The notes: generated by a model from the sequence alone, not told the origin. 22,294 bases of DNA from Proteobacteria bacterium UBA4457 (GCA_002390205.1 DGOV01000106.1:1-22294), one strand, 5' to 3'; counted from the first letter of the stretch, positions 1 to 7,599 are shown. Made by a program: numbers and translations.

Positions 1-486
1 TGTGGAAGCGCTAACAGGAATCAAGGGAATGCCCAGGATTTCTTCTAAGATGGGATAATTAATTTCGATGCCGAGCGAAGGTAAGCTGTCGGTCATGTTT
101 AGAGCAATTACAGCGGGTATTCCTGCCTCTAAAACTTGAGTACATAAAAACAAGTTGCGGCGAAGGTTAGTGGAATCTATCACTATAATTACGGCGTCAG
201 GTAAAGGGGTCTCTGGCACGGCACCTTGGAGGACGTCCACCGCTACTATTTCATCAGGTGATTGTGCCGTTAGAGAGTAAGTACCAGGCACGTCTATAAG
301 CTGGACATCGAACTCTTCAAGGGCCAGGTGTCCTTTAGCATATTCGACCGTGACTCCAGGGAAGTTACTGACTTGCTGTCTAAGCCCAGTTAGTCTATTG
401 AAAAGTGTGCTCTTACCAGTATTAGGGTTTCCAATTGTAGTGACTATTTTTGCATCTAAAGCAGTTTTTTCGGTTCCAAAATCCAT
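1..486 (-). CDS. feoB: FeoB ferrous iron transporter, N-terminal GTPase domain (3' end cut by window edge)
   Basis: FeoB is the inner-membrane Fe(II) transporter with a cytoplasmic G domain at its N terminus. Only the first 162 codons lie in the window; the frame stays open to the left edge. Visible G motifs are G1 GNPNTGKS (residues 19-26), a G2 region around NFPGVTVE (41-48), G3 DVPG (65-68), G4 NMTD (130-133) and a G5-like SAS (159-161). NFPGVTVE is typical of FeoB rather than other small GTPases. The ATG lies 9 nt after the stop of the second FeoA gene, so it is the last visible gene of a feoA-feoA-feoB operon. The membrane part and any FeoC lie outside the window. Identification is firm; completeness of the gene cannot be judged. 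Confidence 0.95.
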   Translation of the reverse strand, partial: MDFGTEKTALDAKIVTTIGNPNTGKSTLFNRLTGLRQQVSNFPGVTVEYAKGHLALEEFDVQLIDVPGTYSLTAQSPDEIVAVDVLQGAVPETPLPDAVIIVIDSTNLRRNLFLCTQVLEAGIPAVIALNMTDSLPSLGIEINYPILEEILGIPLIPVSAST

Positions 487-495
487 ATGGCTATC

Positions 496-723
496 TTAAA
501 TAGTGACGATTACCAGCTCCGCATCGGCTTTCCTCATGGATAGAGAATAACCTGAGACCCTCAGTTCTATGGGGTCCCCAGAAGGGGCCAGCCGTAAAAT
601 TTCGATCTCTGACCCTTCGGTGAGACCCATTTGAAGTAAATTTTCCACGGAGTGGTTTGATTCTTGAAAGCCGCTGATTTCACCAGTCTGTCCTACGGAC
701 ATTTTCGCTAGGGTCGTGTTCAC
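496..723 (-). CDS. feoA: FeoA family protein, copy 2 (next to feoB)
   Basis: This 75-residue protein is a single SH3-like FeoA domain. It carries the usual pattern: an N-terminal strand with VGQTGEISGF (10-19), the central LLQMGLTEGSEIEILRLAP (29-47) containing the family's G-(L/F)-x-x-G turn, then a strand pair ending in ELVIVTI. FeoA is a small cytoplasmic partner of FeoB needed for Fe(II) uptake. The start is GTG and it overlaps the stop of the upstream FeoA gene by 4 nt (GTGA), which implies translational coupling. feoB starts 9 nt downstream. Of the two copies this one is closer to canonical FeoA. Confidence 0.9.
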   Translation of the reverse strand: MNTTLAKMSVGQTGEISGFQESNHSVENLLQMGLTEGSEIEILRLAPSGDPIELRVSGYSLSMRKADAELVIVTI

Positions 724-980
724 CCCCAGTGCAATAGCTTGGAAAAAAAGCTTCTCTGCATTGATTTTGCTGGTGAAACATGTATCAGGGATGCTTCTAC
801 TTGGCTAAGCGCCCATTTATCGTTATCGACTCCAATAACACACGGATCTCCAGCAGTTACTAGTTCGAGATTAATTCCAGGCACTATTCCTCTCGCTGCT
901 AGATTGGCCGACACTTGATGAGAATTATCCAATTTAGTTATGACTGCCGATTCTCCTCTGCGTAGCTTGGATAGAGTCAT
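720..980 (-). CDS. feoA: FeoA family protein, copy 1 (first gene of feo operon)
   Basis: This 86-residue protein has a FeoA-type SH3-like domain: RRGESAVITKL (7-17), LAARGIVPGINLELVTAGDP (27-46) and a closing strand SQVEASLIHVSP. A basic and hydrophobic tail of about 15 residues after the domain (SMQRSFFSKLLHWG) is not part of the usual fold. The ATG is preceded by GAGGGTG, a good ribosome-binding site. It is the promoter-proximal gene of a three-gene feo operon and overlaps the next FeoA gene by 4 nt. Many feo operons have one feoA, and tandem copies occur in some proteobacteria. Whether both copies bind FeoB, or one acts elsewhere, cannot be told from sequence. Confidence 0.88.
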   Translation of the reverse strand: MTLSKLRRGESAVITKLDNSHQVSANLAARGIVPGINLELVTAGDPCVIGVDNDKWALSQVEASLIHVSPAKSMQRSFFSKLLHWG

Positions 981-1033
981 TTTTCACCCTCAATATATCT
1001 AATTCTTAACGTATAAGTTGATTGTAAGCTAAA

Positions 1034-1048
1034 TAATAATAATTCGTA
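1034..1048 (-). promoter_or_regulatory. possible weak Fur-like box upstream of feo operon
   Basis: The 15 bases TAATAATAATTCGTA match 10 of 14 fixed positions of the 7-1-7 Fur consensus TGATAATNATTATCA. The site lies 54 nt upstream of the first feoA start, where a Fur operator is expected for an iron uptake operon. The region is A/T rich, so a match of this quality can arise by chance. This is a weak proposal. Confidence 0.25.
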
Positions 1049-1073
1049 ACTACATTTGGAGAAAAGATAGGGG

Positions 1074-1096
1074 TGGACTAGAAGCACCTAAGTCCA
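1074..1096 (-). terminator. hairpin just after aceK, possible weak terminator
   Basis: On the minus strand, 8 nt after the aceK stop, TGGACT(T)AG pairs with CTAGTCCA around a 6-nt loop, giving an 8-bp stem with one bulged T. No T-run follows, so it is not a classical intrinsic terminator. It may stabilise the 3' end or separate the icd-aceK transcript from the feo operon, which is transcribed in the same direction just downstream. Confidence 0.3.
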
Positions 1097-1104
1097 GTGG
1101 CCAG

Positions 1105-2850
1105 TTAGCGACGAGAAGTCAGTCGGTAGTAAGGGGCGACTTCAGGTGCTAGGTTGTCTAAATGAAGCTGTTTCATTGAATTCCAGTAGGATTGGGTGAA
1201 AATTTCGCCATGCGCCTCGACTAGAATTTCTCTTAAATTTGCATTCAATCCTATGAACTTTATGAACTCTTGTGGAAAAATATCCCTCTTATCTACATGG
1301 AACCATGGCTTAGATCTTAGGTCGTCTTCAGGAAATTTAGATACAGGAATGTCTTTAAAAACACAGGAAGTTAAAAGAGAGAGCTCATCATAGTCATAAA
1401 AAATAACACGTCCTCTACGAGAGACGCCAAAATTTTTGATGAGAAGGTCGCCTGGGAAAATGTTAGTCAAAGCCAAATCTTTAATTGCTTGGCCGTAATC
1501 GATAATAGTGTCAGCTATCTTTTTAGAGTCCATATTTTTTATAAACAAATTGAGAGGGATTAATCGACGTTCTGAGTAAAGATGTTCTATTACCAGATTT
1601 TCTCCAGATATGTGTGCAGTATCGCCGCATTGAGATAGTAGCTCTTCTAGAAGTTGTTTTGAAAACTGCTTGAGAGGAAACTCTATGTTTCTAAATTCTT
1701 GCGTATCTATGAGTCTCCCTGCTCGATCATGCTTGTATACAAATTGGTATTTCTTTTTAACTTCGTTGTGGGTCACCGTTTTAGGATGACCAAAATTATC
1801 TCGTAGCACTTTAAACACCAAGTCATAGGAGGGCATAGTAAATACCAACATAACTAAACCAGGTTCTCCTCTGGCGTGTTCGAATTTATCTTCTTTTCCC
1901 GATGAGGCTAAATGTGTATAAAGTAATCGGGCCCGTTCCGTTTTCCCTTGGCGTGCACGACCTAGCATAGTGTGCAGCTCGTCCCTTGGCTTTTGTGGAA
2001 TTAAAGAAGTTATAAAATGTACTGCACTCTCCACCGGCTCTACATCTACCATAAAATAGGATCTGGTAAATCCAAATAAGACGCTGGTTTCATCTACAGT
2101 GTTTAATACGGCTTCTGTCTTAACGCCTAATTCAGTGTGCTCGAGTGCAATAATGAATGGCTGGAAATTTTCGGAGCCATATATTTTCCCCACTATAAAT
2201 GCTCGGCTTGACTGATAAAAGATTTCCTTCATCACCTCTATTCTCAGTACAGCGTTTTGATTTTCTTTGGCCGTTGGAATTGCGTTGACGATCTTTTGGC
2301 AGACAAAATCAACATCGTCGTCTAAGTCAACAAAGGGGGCACCAAATTTATAATCCGAGAATAGGTCGTAGACCATTGCCCTGATTTCTCCCCAGTTCAA
2401 GTAATATTTAAGCGTTGGTTGATATTTGATAGGTACTAGAGACGATACTATTCCTGCTGTATCCGATATGTGTTTCGGATCTTTTCCTTCGCTGTGCAGA
2501 ACTGTTCGATATACGGAGTTGAAAAATGTTTTGGAAAACTGCCCATGAGGGACGCCTGCTACTCGCTTCCAATAGACTGATTGAATTGAATCCCAATCAG
2601 CCATTCCAAGGGGAATATTCTGATGCCTATCTTTGAATCCATTGACAGTAATTAGAACTGATTTTTCATAGAGATCTATGCGCTCGCTTAAATCGGCTCT
2701 TGCACCAGTCCAGTCACGAGTTTCAAAACGAACTTTTGCTTTTCGCGTTATAGCACGAAAGCCATTGTCATAATCAACAAAGTTGCTGTATATCCACTTT
2801 GCCGAAGAACGGTAAGTGCAGTTGTTCCTCCAATTCTCCGTTTTTTTCAA
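1105..2850 (-). CDS. aceK: isocitrate dehydrogenase kinase/phosphatase AceK
   Basis: AceK phosphorylates and dephosphorylates Icd, switching isocitrate between the TCA cycle and glyoxylate shunt. The protein is 581 residues, against 578 in E. coli. The kinase-like core is intact with a constant offset of 11 from E. coli numbering as I recall it: ATP lysine K347 in VFKVLR, D382 (phosphatase-linked acid), D468 and N473 in the segment NIFPGDLLIKNFGV (463-476), and D486 in FYDYDE. The N-terminal regulatory half is also present. The start is TTG: no ATG or GTG occurs between the in-frame icd stop and the conserved N-terminal region. It lies 15 nt downstream of icd, in the same reading frame, and has no clear ribosome-binding site, so translation is probably coupled to icd. 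Confidence 0.96.
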   Translation of the reverse strand: MKKTENWRNNCTYRSSAKWIYSNFVDYDNGFRAITRKAKVRFETRDWTGARADLSERIDLYEKSVLITVNGFKDRHQNIPLGMADWDSIQSVYWKRVAGVPHGQFSKTFFNSVYRTVLHSEGKDPKHISDTAGIVSSLVPIKYQPTLKYYLNWGEIRAMVYDLFSDYKFGAPFVDLDDDVDFVCQKIVNAIPTAKENQNAVLRIEVMKEIFYQSSRAFIVGKIYGSENFQPFIIALEHTELGVKTEAVLNTVDETSVLFGFTRSYFMVDVEPVESAVHFITSLIPQKPRDELHTMLGRARQGKTERARLLYTHLASSGKEDKFEHARGEPGLVMLVFTMPSYDLVFKVLRDNFGHPKTVTHNEVKKKYQFVYKHDRAGRLIDTQEFRNIEFPLKQFSKQLLEELLSQCGDTAHISGENLVIEHLYSERRLIPLNLFIKNMDSKKIADTIIDYGQAIKDLALTNIFPGDLLIKNFGVSRRGRVIFYDYDELSLLTSCVFKDIPVSKFPEDDLRSKPWFHVDKRDIFPQEFIKFIGLNANLREILVEAHGEIFTQSYWNSMKQLHLDNLAPEVAPYYRLTSRR

Positions 2851-2865
2851 GTTGTTGAGGCGCGA

Positions 2866-4161
2866 CTACAAATTCTTAATCAATGCACTAGCGAACTCGC
2901 TACATTTCACTTCGGTAGCTCCGTCCATCATTCGTGCGAAATCATAGGTTACTATTTTCTGTATAATTGTTTTATCCATTGCTGTTATAACAAGATCTGC
3001 GGCTTCGCTCCATCCCATATAGCGAAGCATCATTTCACCTGATAAAAGCAGAGAACCGGGGTTGACTTTGTCTTGTCCCGCATACTTTGGAGCCGTCCCG
3101 TGGGTAGCTTCAAAAATCGCATGACCAGTGTCATAGTTAATGTTTCCGCCCGGCGCGATGCCTATTCCGCCGACTTGGGCAGCTAATGCATCCGACAAAT
3201 AGTCTCCATTAAGATTCATAGTAGCTATTACATCAAACTCTGCTGGCCGTGTAAGCACCTGTTGTAGAGTTATATCAGCAATTGCATCTTTGACTAGAAT
3301 TTTCCCCGAAGCCAGCGCTTTCTCTTGTTCATTATCGGCAGCTTCTTTTCCGTCTGACGCGGCAGTTCGATCGTACTGATCCCACGTATAGGTATCTTCT
3401 TCAAATTGAGTTTCTGCTAAATGGTAACCCCAGTTTCGGAAAGCGCCTTCCGTATATTTCATGATATTACCTTTGTGGACAAAGGTTAGGCTTTCTCGTT
3501 TGTTAGCTATAGCATACTTAATCGCAGCCCGAACAAGTCTTTCAGTGCCTTCTTGCGATACAGGTTTAATGCCTATTCCAGACGTGTTAGGGAAGCGAAT
3601 TTTTTTATACAAATCTGGAAAATTACTTTTCATCATCTCCAGAAACTTTATATTCTCGGGACTCCCGCTTTCGAATTCGATGCCTGCATATATGTCTTCG
3701 GTGTTCTCGCGAAAAATAACCATGTTTACAGCTTCAGGGTGTTTTACAGGTGAAGGAACACCATCGAACCATCTAACTGGACGCACGCAAACATACAGGT
3801 CTAGTATCTGGCGAAGAGCAACGTTGAGAGAGCTGATCCCACCACCGATTGGGGTAGTAAGTGGACCTTTTATGGCGATTAAAAACTCTCTGCACGCATC
3901 TAAGGTTTCATCTGGCAACCAAGAGCCGGTTTCATTGTTGGCCTTTTCTCCAGCTAAGACTTCCATCCAATGAATTTTGCGACTTCCGCCGTAGGCTTTC
4001 TGAACCGCCGCGTCAAGCACACGACTCGCTGCAGGCCAGACATCAACACCTATCCCATCTCCTTCGATAAAAGGGATAATTGGGTTATCAGGGACACTAA
4101 GGACATCATTATCTATAGATATTTTCGAACCTTCTGCGGGTACTTTAAAGAAGTCAGACAC
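2866..4161 (-). CDS. icd: NADP-dependent isocitrate dehydrogenase
   Basis: This TCA cycle enzyme oxidatively decarboxylates isocitrate to 2-oxoglutarate. The protein is 431 residues (E. coli 416). The substrate loop SSLNVALRQ contains S111, equivalent to the serine phosphorylated by AceK (Ser113 in E. coli). NADP specificity is indicated by HGTAPKYAG (Lys-Tyr pair) and by Tyr and Arg in TYDFARMMDG. Family segments VIFRENTEDIYAGIE and MNLNGDYLSD are intact. Extra length falls in a charged loop near the segment DQYDRTAASDGKEAADNE. The start is GTG with GGAG 8 nt upstream. The downstream gene is aceK, matching the regulatory relationship. One small oddity: the residue before the phospho-serine is Ser rather than the Arg of E. 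coli. Confidence 0.97.
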   Translation of the reverse strand: MSDFFKVPAEGSKISIDNDVLSVPDNPIIPFIEGDGIGVDVWPAASRVLDAAVQKAYGGSRKIHWMEVLAGEKANNETGSWLPDETLDACREFLIAIKGPLTTPIGGGISSLNVALRQILDLYVCVRPVRWFDGVPSPVKHPEAVNMVIFRENTEDIYAGIEFESGSPENIKFLEMMKSNFPDLYKKIRFPNTSGIGIKPVSQEGTERLVRAAIKYAIANKRESLTFVHKGNIMKYTEGAFRNWGYHLAETQFEEDTYTWDQYDRTAASDGKEAADNEQEKALASGKILVKDAIADITLQQVLTRPAEFDVIATMNLNGDYLSDALAAQVGGIGIAPGGNINYDTGHAIFEATHGTAPKYAGQDKVNPGSLLLSGEMMLRYMGWSEAADLVITAMDKTIIQKIVTYDFARMMDGATEVKCSEFASALIKNL

Positions 4162-4169
4162 TATATTTG

Positions 4170-4173
4170 CTCC
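4170..4173 (-). promoter_or_regulatory. ribosome-binding site fixing the GTG start of icd
   Basis: GGAG lies 8 nt upstream of the GTG start of icd. An ATG slightly upstream (ATGGAGCAAATATAG) hits a stop after four codons, so GTG is the start. Confidence 0.6.
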
Positions 4174-4228
4174 ATTTTCGAGACGTTACGGGCTGATTGA
4201 GAGGTAAGATTTTATTAGAAACGATGTG

Positions 4229-4250
4229 GTTGTACAATCTATCGTGCAAC
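4229..4250. promoter_or_regulatory. imperfect inverted repeat between icd and the divergent SDR gene
   Basis: GTTGTAC and GTGCAAC form an inverted repeat of 7 positions (one G:T) separated by 8 nt, in the 163-nt region between divergent icd and the YeeZ-like gene. Its location would suit an operator for either gene. No known regulator motif is recognised, and a repeat of this size may be chance. Confidence 0.2.
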
Positions 4251-4324
4251 TAAAAGGATAAATTTACTCTATAAGCCTCCAATAGACGTTATTGTGAGTG
4301 ATTTCATTCCTAAATTAAGAGTTA

Positions 4325-5212
4325 ATGCTTGTATGTCTTATGTCTAATCCAATTAATAAAAAAACATTGTCCCTAGTTATAGGTAATGGTTATTTAGGTA
4401 GCCATCTTGCCCCCTTGTTGAAGACACAACTGTCGTGTGGGATTAGTCGTCATTTAAAAAACCAAAGTTTCACCTCAGCAACAGGAGAATACATAAGTCT
4501 TGAGTGCGATATTTTTAACGAAAAAAAGCTGAATAAACTTTATACCATCTTGGACAACACCTTGATGGACGTGTACTTCATGCTGCCACCCTCGACATTC
4601 CCTTCCAATAACCCTACACAGGCGCTAGAACCATTATTCAGCTTGCTGCACTCTCTTACGGTAAGACGTATTGTAGTCGTTTCTAGTTCATCTGTTTATG
4701 GAACACAACGGGAAGGACTGGTTAATCCTGAAAGCGAGGTAGATATTTCTACAGAAAGAGCTGCTCGTGCAGTACAAATTGAGCAGGCTTGGGTTAGTTT
4801 TTTTTCCACAGTCGCTATCGTCCGTTTAGCAGGGCTATATGGTCCAAACAGAGTTGTCGGGAAAGCAAGCGTTCTTGCTGGACAGGTCCTTGATGGAAGT
4901 GGTGAGAGTTATATTAATCTTCTGAGGATTGAGGATGCCGCGAATGCCATCCATTCGGTAATGAGTCTAAAGTATCTGAGGCTATTGAGTTTGTTTAGCG
5001 ATGGATGCCCCGTTGAAAGACGCCAGTACTACCAATTTATTGCGAGACAACTTGGAGTGTGCAAGCCGCCTAGTTTCAAAAAATCGGTAACAGGATCGAA
5101 AGGTTCTAAACGTTGTGACCCTTCCAGCTCATGGGACGCTATTTCTCGTGAGCCACGATATAGCAACTACGAAGAGGGGTTATTGGATTTATTTGCTGGT
5201 GCGCAAGCTTGA
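4325..5212 (+). CDS. YeeZ-like atypical extended SDR protein (NAD(P)-binding)
   Basis: This 295-residue Rossmann protein resembles E. coli YeeZ and related atypical SDRs. It has an N-terminal dinucleotide motif GNGYLGSHLAP (21-31), the segment VVVSSSSVYGTQ ending strand 5, and AIVRLAGLYGPNR. The Tyr of SSSVYG is not followed by the classical Lys four residues after an active-site Tyr, so standard YxxxK chemistry looks absent. The first ATG at 4325 has only a weak AAGAG upstream; ATG at 4340, giving MSNPINKKT, is an alternative that removes five residues. The photolyase gene follows 36 nt downstream on the same strand, so they are probably co-transcribed. The substrate is unknown; nucleotide-sugar epimerase activity is possible but not supported. 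Confidence 0.8.
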   Translation: MLVCLMSNPINKKTLSLVIGNGYLGSHLAPLLKTQLSCGISRHLKNQSFTSATGEYISLECDIFNEKKLNKLYTILDNTLMDVYFMLPPSTFPSNNPTQALEPLFSLLHSLTVRRIVVVSSSSVYGTQREGLVNPESEVDISTERAARAVQIEQAWVSFFSTVAIVRLAGLYGPNRVVGKASVLAGQVLDGSGESYINLLRIEDAANAIHSVMSLKYLRLLSLFSDGCPVERRQYYQFIARQLGVCKPPSFKKSVTGSKGSKRCDPSSSWDAISREPRYSNYEEGLLDLFAGAQA

Positions 5213-5237
5213 TTTCAGAGATCTTACGCGTTACTAA

Positions 5238-5243
5238 AAGGAG
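5238..5243 (+). promoter_or_regulatory. ribosome-binding site fixing the GTG start of phr
   Basis: AAGGAG lies 5 nt upstream of the GTG start of the photolyase. It supports this start, and the conserved N-terminal strand (IIVWFRDDFRLQDNPA) begins about 10 residues downstream. Confidence 0.75.
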
Positions 5244-5248
5244 CTTAA

Positions 5249-6652
5249 GTGAGTCGTAGTGTAGAAAGCGAGCAATCTATTATTGTCTGGTTTAGAGATG
5301 ATTTTCGGCTACAAGATAATCCGGCTTTTGATGCAGCGGTGAAAACCGGTCGATTAATTATCCCTATTTTTATTTTAGAGCCGAAAAATCGCTGGTCATA
5401 CGGTGAAGTATCTAAGCTTTGGTTAGGCGCAACGCTGCGCCAGCTCAGTAGCGAGCTAGAAGCTCGAGGTAGCTATCTTGTATGTTTGAAGGGCCAATCT
5501 AACACACTTCTGGAGTCTTTAATTGAGAAGACAAATGCGCACTCGATATATTGGAACCGCCGCTACGATCCGGCTGGTGTATCGGTAGATAAGGCAATAT
5601 TTTCGAATTTGAAAGGTAGATGTGGTATTAAAAGCTTTGAGGGCCGGCTCCTATCGGAACCCACAAAATTGAAAAGTGGGGGGGGGACTCCTTATAAAGT
5701 TTTCACGCCTTTCTATAAGATGTGTCTAAAGGTCGGCCTCGATATTTCTGTTTCTTCAAAAGCTGACCGTATTATGTCGCCCTCTCCTTCAGGTTTGGGC
5801 GATTCGGTTGAAAGTATTCTCCCGCAAGCACAGTTACCGTGGCAGAAAGCTTTGGTAAAGCAATGGTCTATAGGAGAGCGCTCTGCGCTAAAAAAGTTAG
5901 ATATATTTATTTCTGGCACTCTTCAGCAATATTCTGAAGGCCGAGATTTCCCGGGACGCGGACACATCTCGTTTTTATCTCCTCATTTAAGATTTGGAGA
6001 AATCAGTATCCGCCGGGTTTGGTATGAGATTCAGTGCGCAGTAGAATTGGCGCCCCAACTAGCAGCTTGTGCTGAGGCCTGGGGTCGGCAGCTTTTCTGG
6101 AGAGACTTTGCCTACAGTGTTTTATTTCATTTTCCGTATACTTCTGAAAAGCCTCTTCGTGGCGAGAGTAACGATTACCTTTGGTTAGACGATGAGGGCG
6201 GTTTCATTTCCTGGACTCAAGGAAAGACAGGTTTTCCTATAATTGATGCTGGAATGAGAGAGTTGTGGGCTACAGGGTTTATGCACAATCGAGTAAGAAT
6301 GCTTGTTGCATCCTTCCTTTGCAAACATTTGGGTGTGCATTGGCTGAAAGGAGCTGAGTGGTTTTGGAATACTTTAGTTGATGCAGATCTTGCAAGTAAC
6401 ACATTCGGATGGCAGTGGTCAGCGGGTTGTGGAGCGGATGCCGCACCTTATTTCCGGATTTTTAATCCTGTGACACAAAGTAAAAAGTTTGATCCTGATG
6501 GAGTATATATAAAAAGATGGATTCCAGAATTGAGACATTTGACTAGCAAAACAATTCATGAGCCGGGGAATGAAGGTTATATACAGCCAATAGTGGAACT
6601 TTCGGCTGGCCGTTCAGCCGCACTGGCTCGCTATGCTAGATCAAAGTGTTGA
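5249..6652 (+). CDS. phr: deoxyribodipyrimidine photolyase, class I CPD type
   Basis: This enzyme repairs UV-induced cyclobutane pyrimidine dimers using blue light and FAD. The protein is 467 residues, close to E. coli PhrB. The N-terminal antenna domain begins IIVWFRDDFRLQDNPA (11-26). The C-terminal FAD domain holds GRGHISFLSPHLRFGEIS (236-253), WGRQLFWRDFAY (278-289), TGFPIIDAGMREL (327-339) and MHNRVRM (345-351). By alignment from memory the Trp triad for FAD photoreduction is W312, W365 and W388, and N384 matches the Asn near flavin N5. The start is GTG with strong AAGGAG. A run of nine G at 5678-5686 encodes three glycines before the PYKVFTPFYK motif. The DUF192 gene overlaps its stop codon. 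Confidence 0.95.
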   Translation: MSRSVESEQSIIVWFRDDFRLQDNPAFDAAVKTGRLIIPIFILEPKNRWSYGEVSKLWLGATLRQLSSELEARGSYLVCLKGQSNTLLESLIEKTNAHSIYWNRRYDPAGVSVDKAIFSNLKGRCGIKSFEGRLLSEPTKLKSGGGTPYKVFTPFYKMCLKVGLDISVSSKADRIMSPSPSGLGDSVESILPQAQLPWQKALVKQWSIGERSALKKLDIFISGTLQQYSEGRDFPGRGHISFLSPHLRFGEISIRRVWYEIQCAVELAPQLAACAEAWGRQLFWRDFAYSVLFHFPYTSEKPLRGESNDYLWLDDEGGFISWTQGKTGFPIIDAGMRELWATGFMHNRVRMLVASFLCKHLGVHWLKGAEWFWNTLVDADLASNTFGWQWSAGCGADAAPYFRIFNPVTQSKKFDPDGVYIKRWIPELRHLTSKTIHEPGNEGYIQPIVELSAGRSAALARYARSKC

Positions 6653-7143
6653 AAATACTTTTCTTAGTGCCCTTATTGATTCTTAGTCTACTCTCAGAGG
6701 TGTCTTGCAGAGAGATGGGCACTTTGATTGTGGAAAATAAAGCGCTGTTCAATGTTGAGTTGGCAAATGAACGATCGACTAGAGAGCAAGGTTTGATGTT
6801 TCGTGAATCGCTGGCTGAGTGTCATGGGATGTGGTTTGACTTCGCAGAGACGAAGCTCGTTTCGATGTGGATGAAAAATACCCCGATGTCGCTAGATATC
6901 GTTTTCGTCAATGAAACTTTAGTTGTGACGCACTTAATTGAAAGCACTGTGCCATACTCATTGGCGTTGTTAAAATCAGAAGTCCCGGTGAGGTATGCCC
7001 TCGAATTAGCATCGGGGGTTGTACATTTATACAATATTAGTATCGGAGATCGGATCATTATCGGAAAAGAGCGTGGGAACGATAGAGACAAATTCTATAA
7101 ATACTCAGAGAGTGCGATGTGCGCCCAGCTGAAAACTAAATGA
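6646..7143 (+). CDS. DUF192 family protein with signal peptide
   Basis: This 165-residue protein has an N-terminal hydrophobic stretch (LKILFLVPLLILSLLS) that looks like a Sec signal peptide, ending near SEVSCR. The mature part is a DUF192 domain: VELANERSTREQGLMFRESL, then HGMWFDF, the hallmark MWMKNTPMSLDIVFV, and RYALELASGVV. Molecular function of DUF192 is not established; signal-bearing members are probably periplasmic. A Cys follows the hydrophobic stretch, but Glu at -3 does not match a lipobox. Two starts are possible, GTG at 6646 or TTG at 6649; the latter overlaps the phr stop as TTGA, implying coupling to the photolyase. Residues after about 145 are a polar tail. It ends 6 nt before a convergent gene. 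Confidence 0.85.
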   Translation: MLKILFLVPLLILSLLSEVSCREMGTLIVENKALFNVELANERSTREQGLMFRESLAECHGMWFDFAETKLVSMWMKNTPMSLDIVFVNETLVVTHLIESTVPYSLALLKSEVPVRYALELASGVVHLYNISIGDRIIIGKERGNDRDKFYKYSESAMCAQLKTK

Positions 7144-7149
7144 TGGTTC

Positions 7150-7599
7150 CTACGGTATTCCTTTACGGGCGCGCTTCGCAAACCAGTCGGGAACTTTTGG
7201 AACGCTAACAACGTCGTAATCATCATAAGGTTTTATGTCCAAAATAGGGGACTTGTCGTAGGCGTCGAGTTTCCGCACGACAAGACCGCCGGCAGACAGT
7301 TCTAGTAGTTCAACTACCGCGAGCCCTATCGGGTTAGGGTGGTTGCGGCCTCGCGATGCTAGGGCGCCAGTTAATGGAAGACTATTATCGCCTCTAGGAT
7401 AGCTGGAAAGCTGTGTAGGTAAAGTGACCTCATGCATCCAAAATAAAACTATGAGGTGGGAATATTGGTCGATGCCGGACAAGCCCGCTTTGAATTGGTT
7501 AAAGATTTCTAGAGTAGAGATCATAGTTTTTCGCTGGGCAGGCACTTCCGCGTTAGGTACAGAATTGTGACAGAGCCCTATAGGTTGTAACTGAATCAT
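7150..7599 (-). CDS. trmO: TrmO/TsaA-like tRNA methyltransferase family (UPF0066), short form
   Basis: In E. coli, TrmO (YaeB) uses SAM to N6-methylate t6A37 in tRNA-Thr(GGU). This 149-residue protein has the single beta-barrel domain of the family: start IQLQPIGLCHNS, GLSGIDQYSHLIVLFWMHE (39-57), the hallmark GRNHPNPIGLAVVELLE, and LDIKPYDDYD near the C terminus. It is much shorter than E. coli YaeB (about 235) because the C-terminal extension is missing, resembling the short form seen in archaea and some bacteria. The usual TRSPHRPNPIG segment reads ASRGRNHPNPIG, a divergence beside the substrate site, so tRNA-Thr specificity is not assured. The ATG has GAAGG about 11 nt upstream. The symbol is given by family only. 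Confidence 0.8.
   Translation of the reverse strand: MIQLQPIGLCHNSVPNAEVPAQRKTMISTLEIFNQFKAGLSGIDQYSHLIVLFWMHEVTLPTQLSSYPRGDNSLPLTGALASRGRNHPNPIGLAVVELLELSAGGLVVRKLDAYDKSPILDIKPYDDYDVVSVPKVPDWFAKRARKGIP

Noticed and set aside
3461..3973. 170-codon open frame on the plus strand within icd
   Set aside because: It is antisense to a complete, highly conserved icd, has no ribosome-binding site and its translation lacks family motifs.
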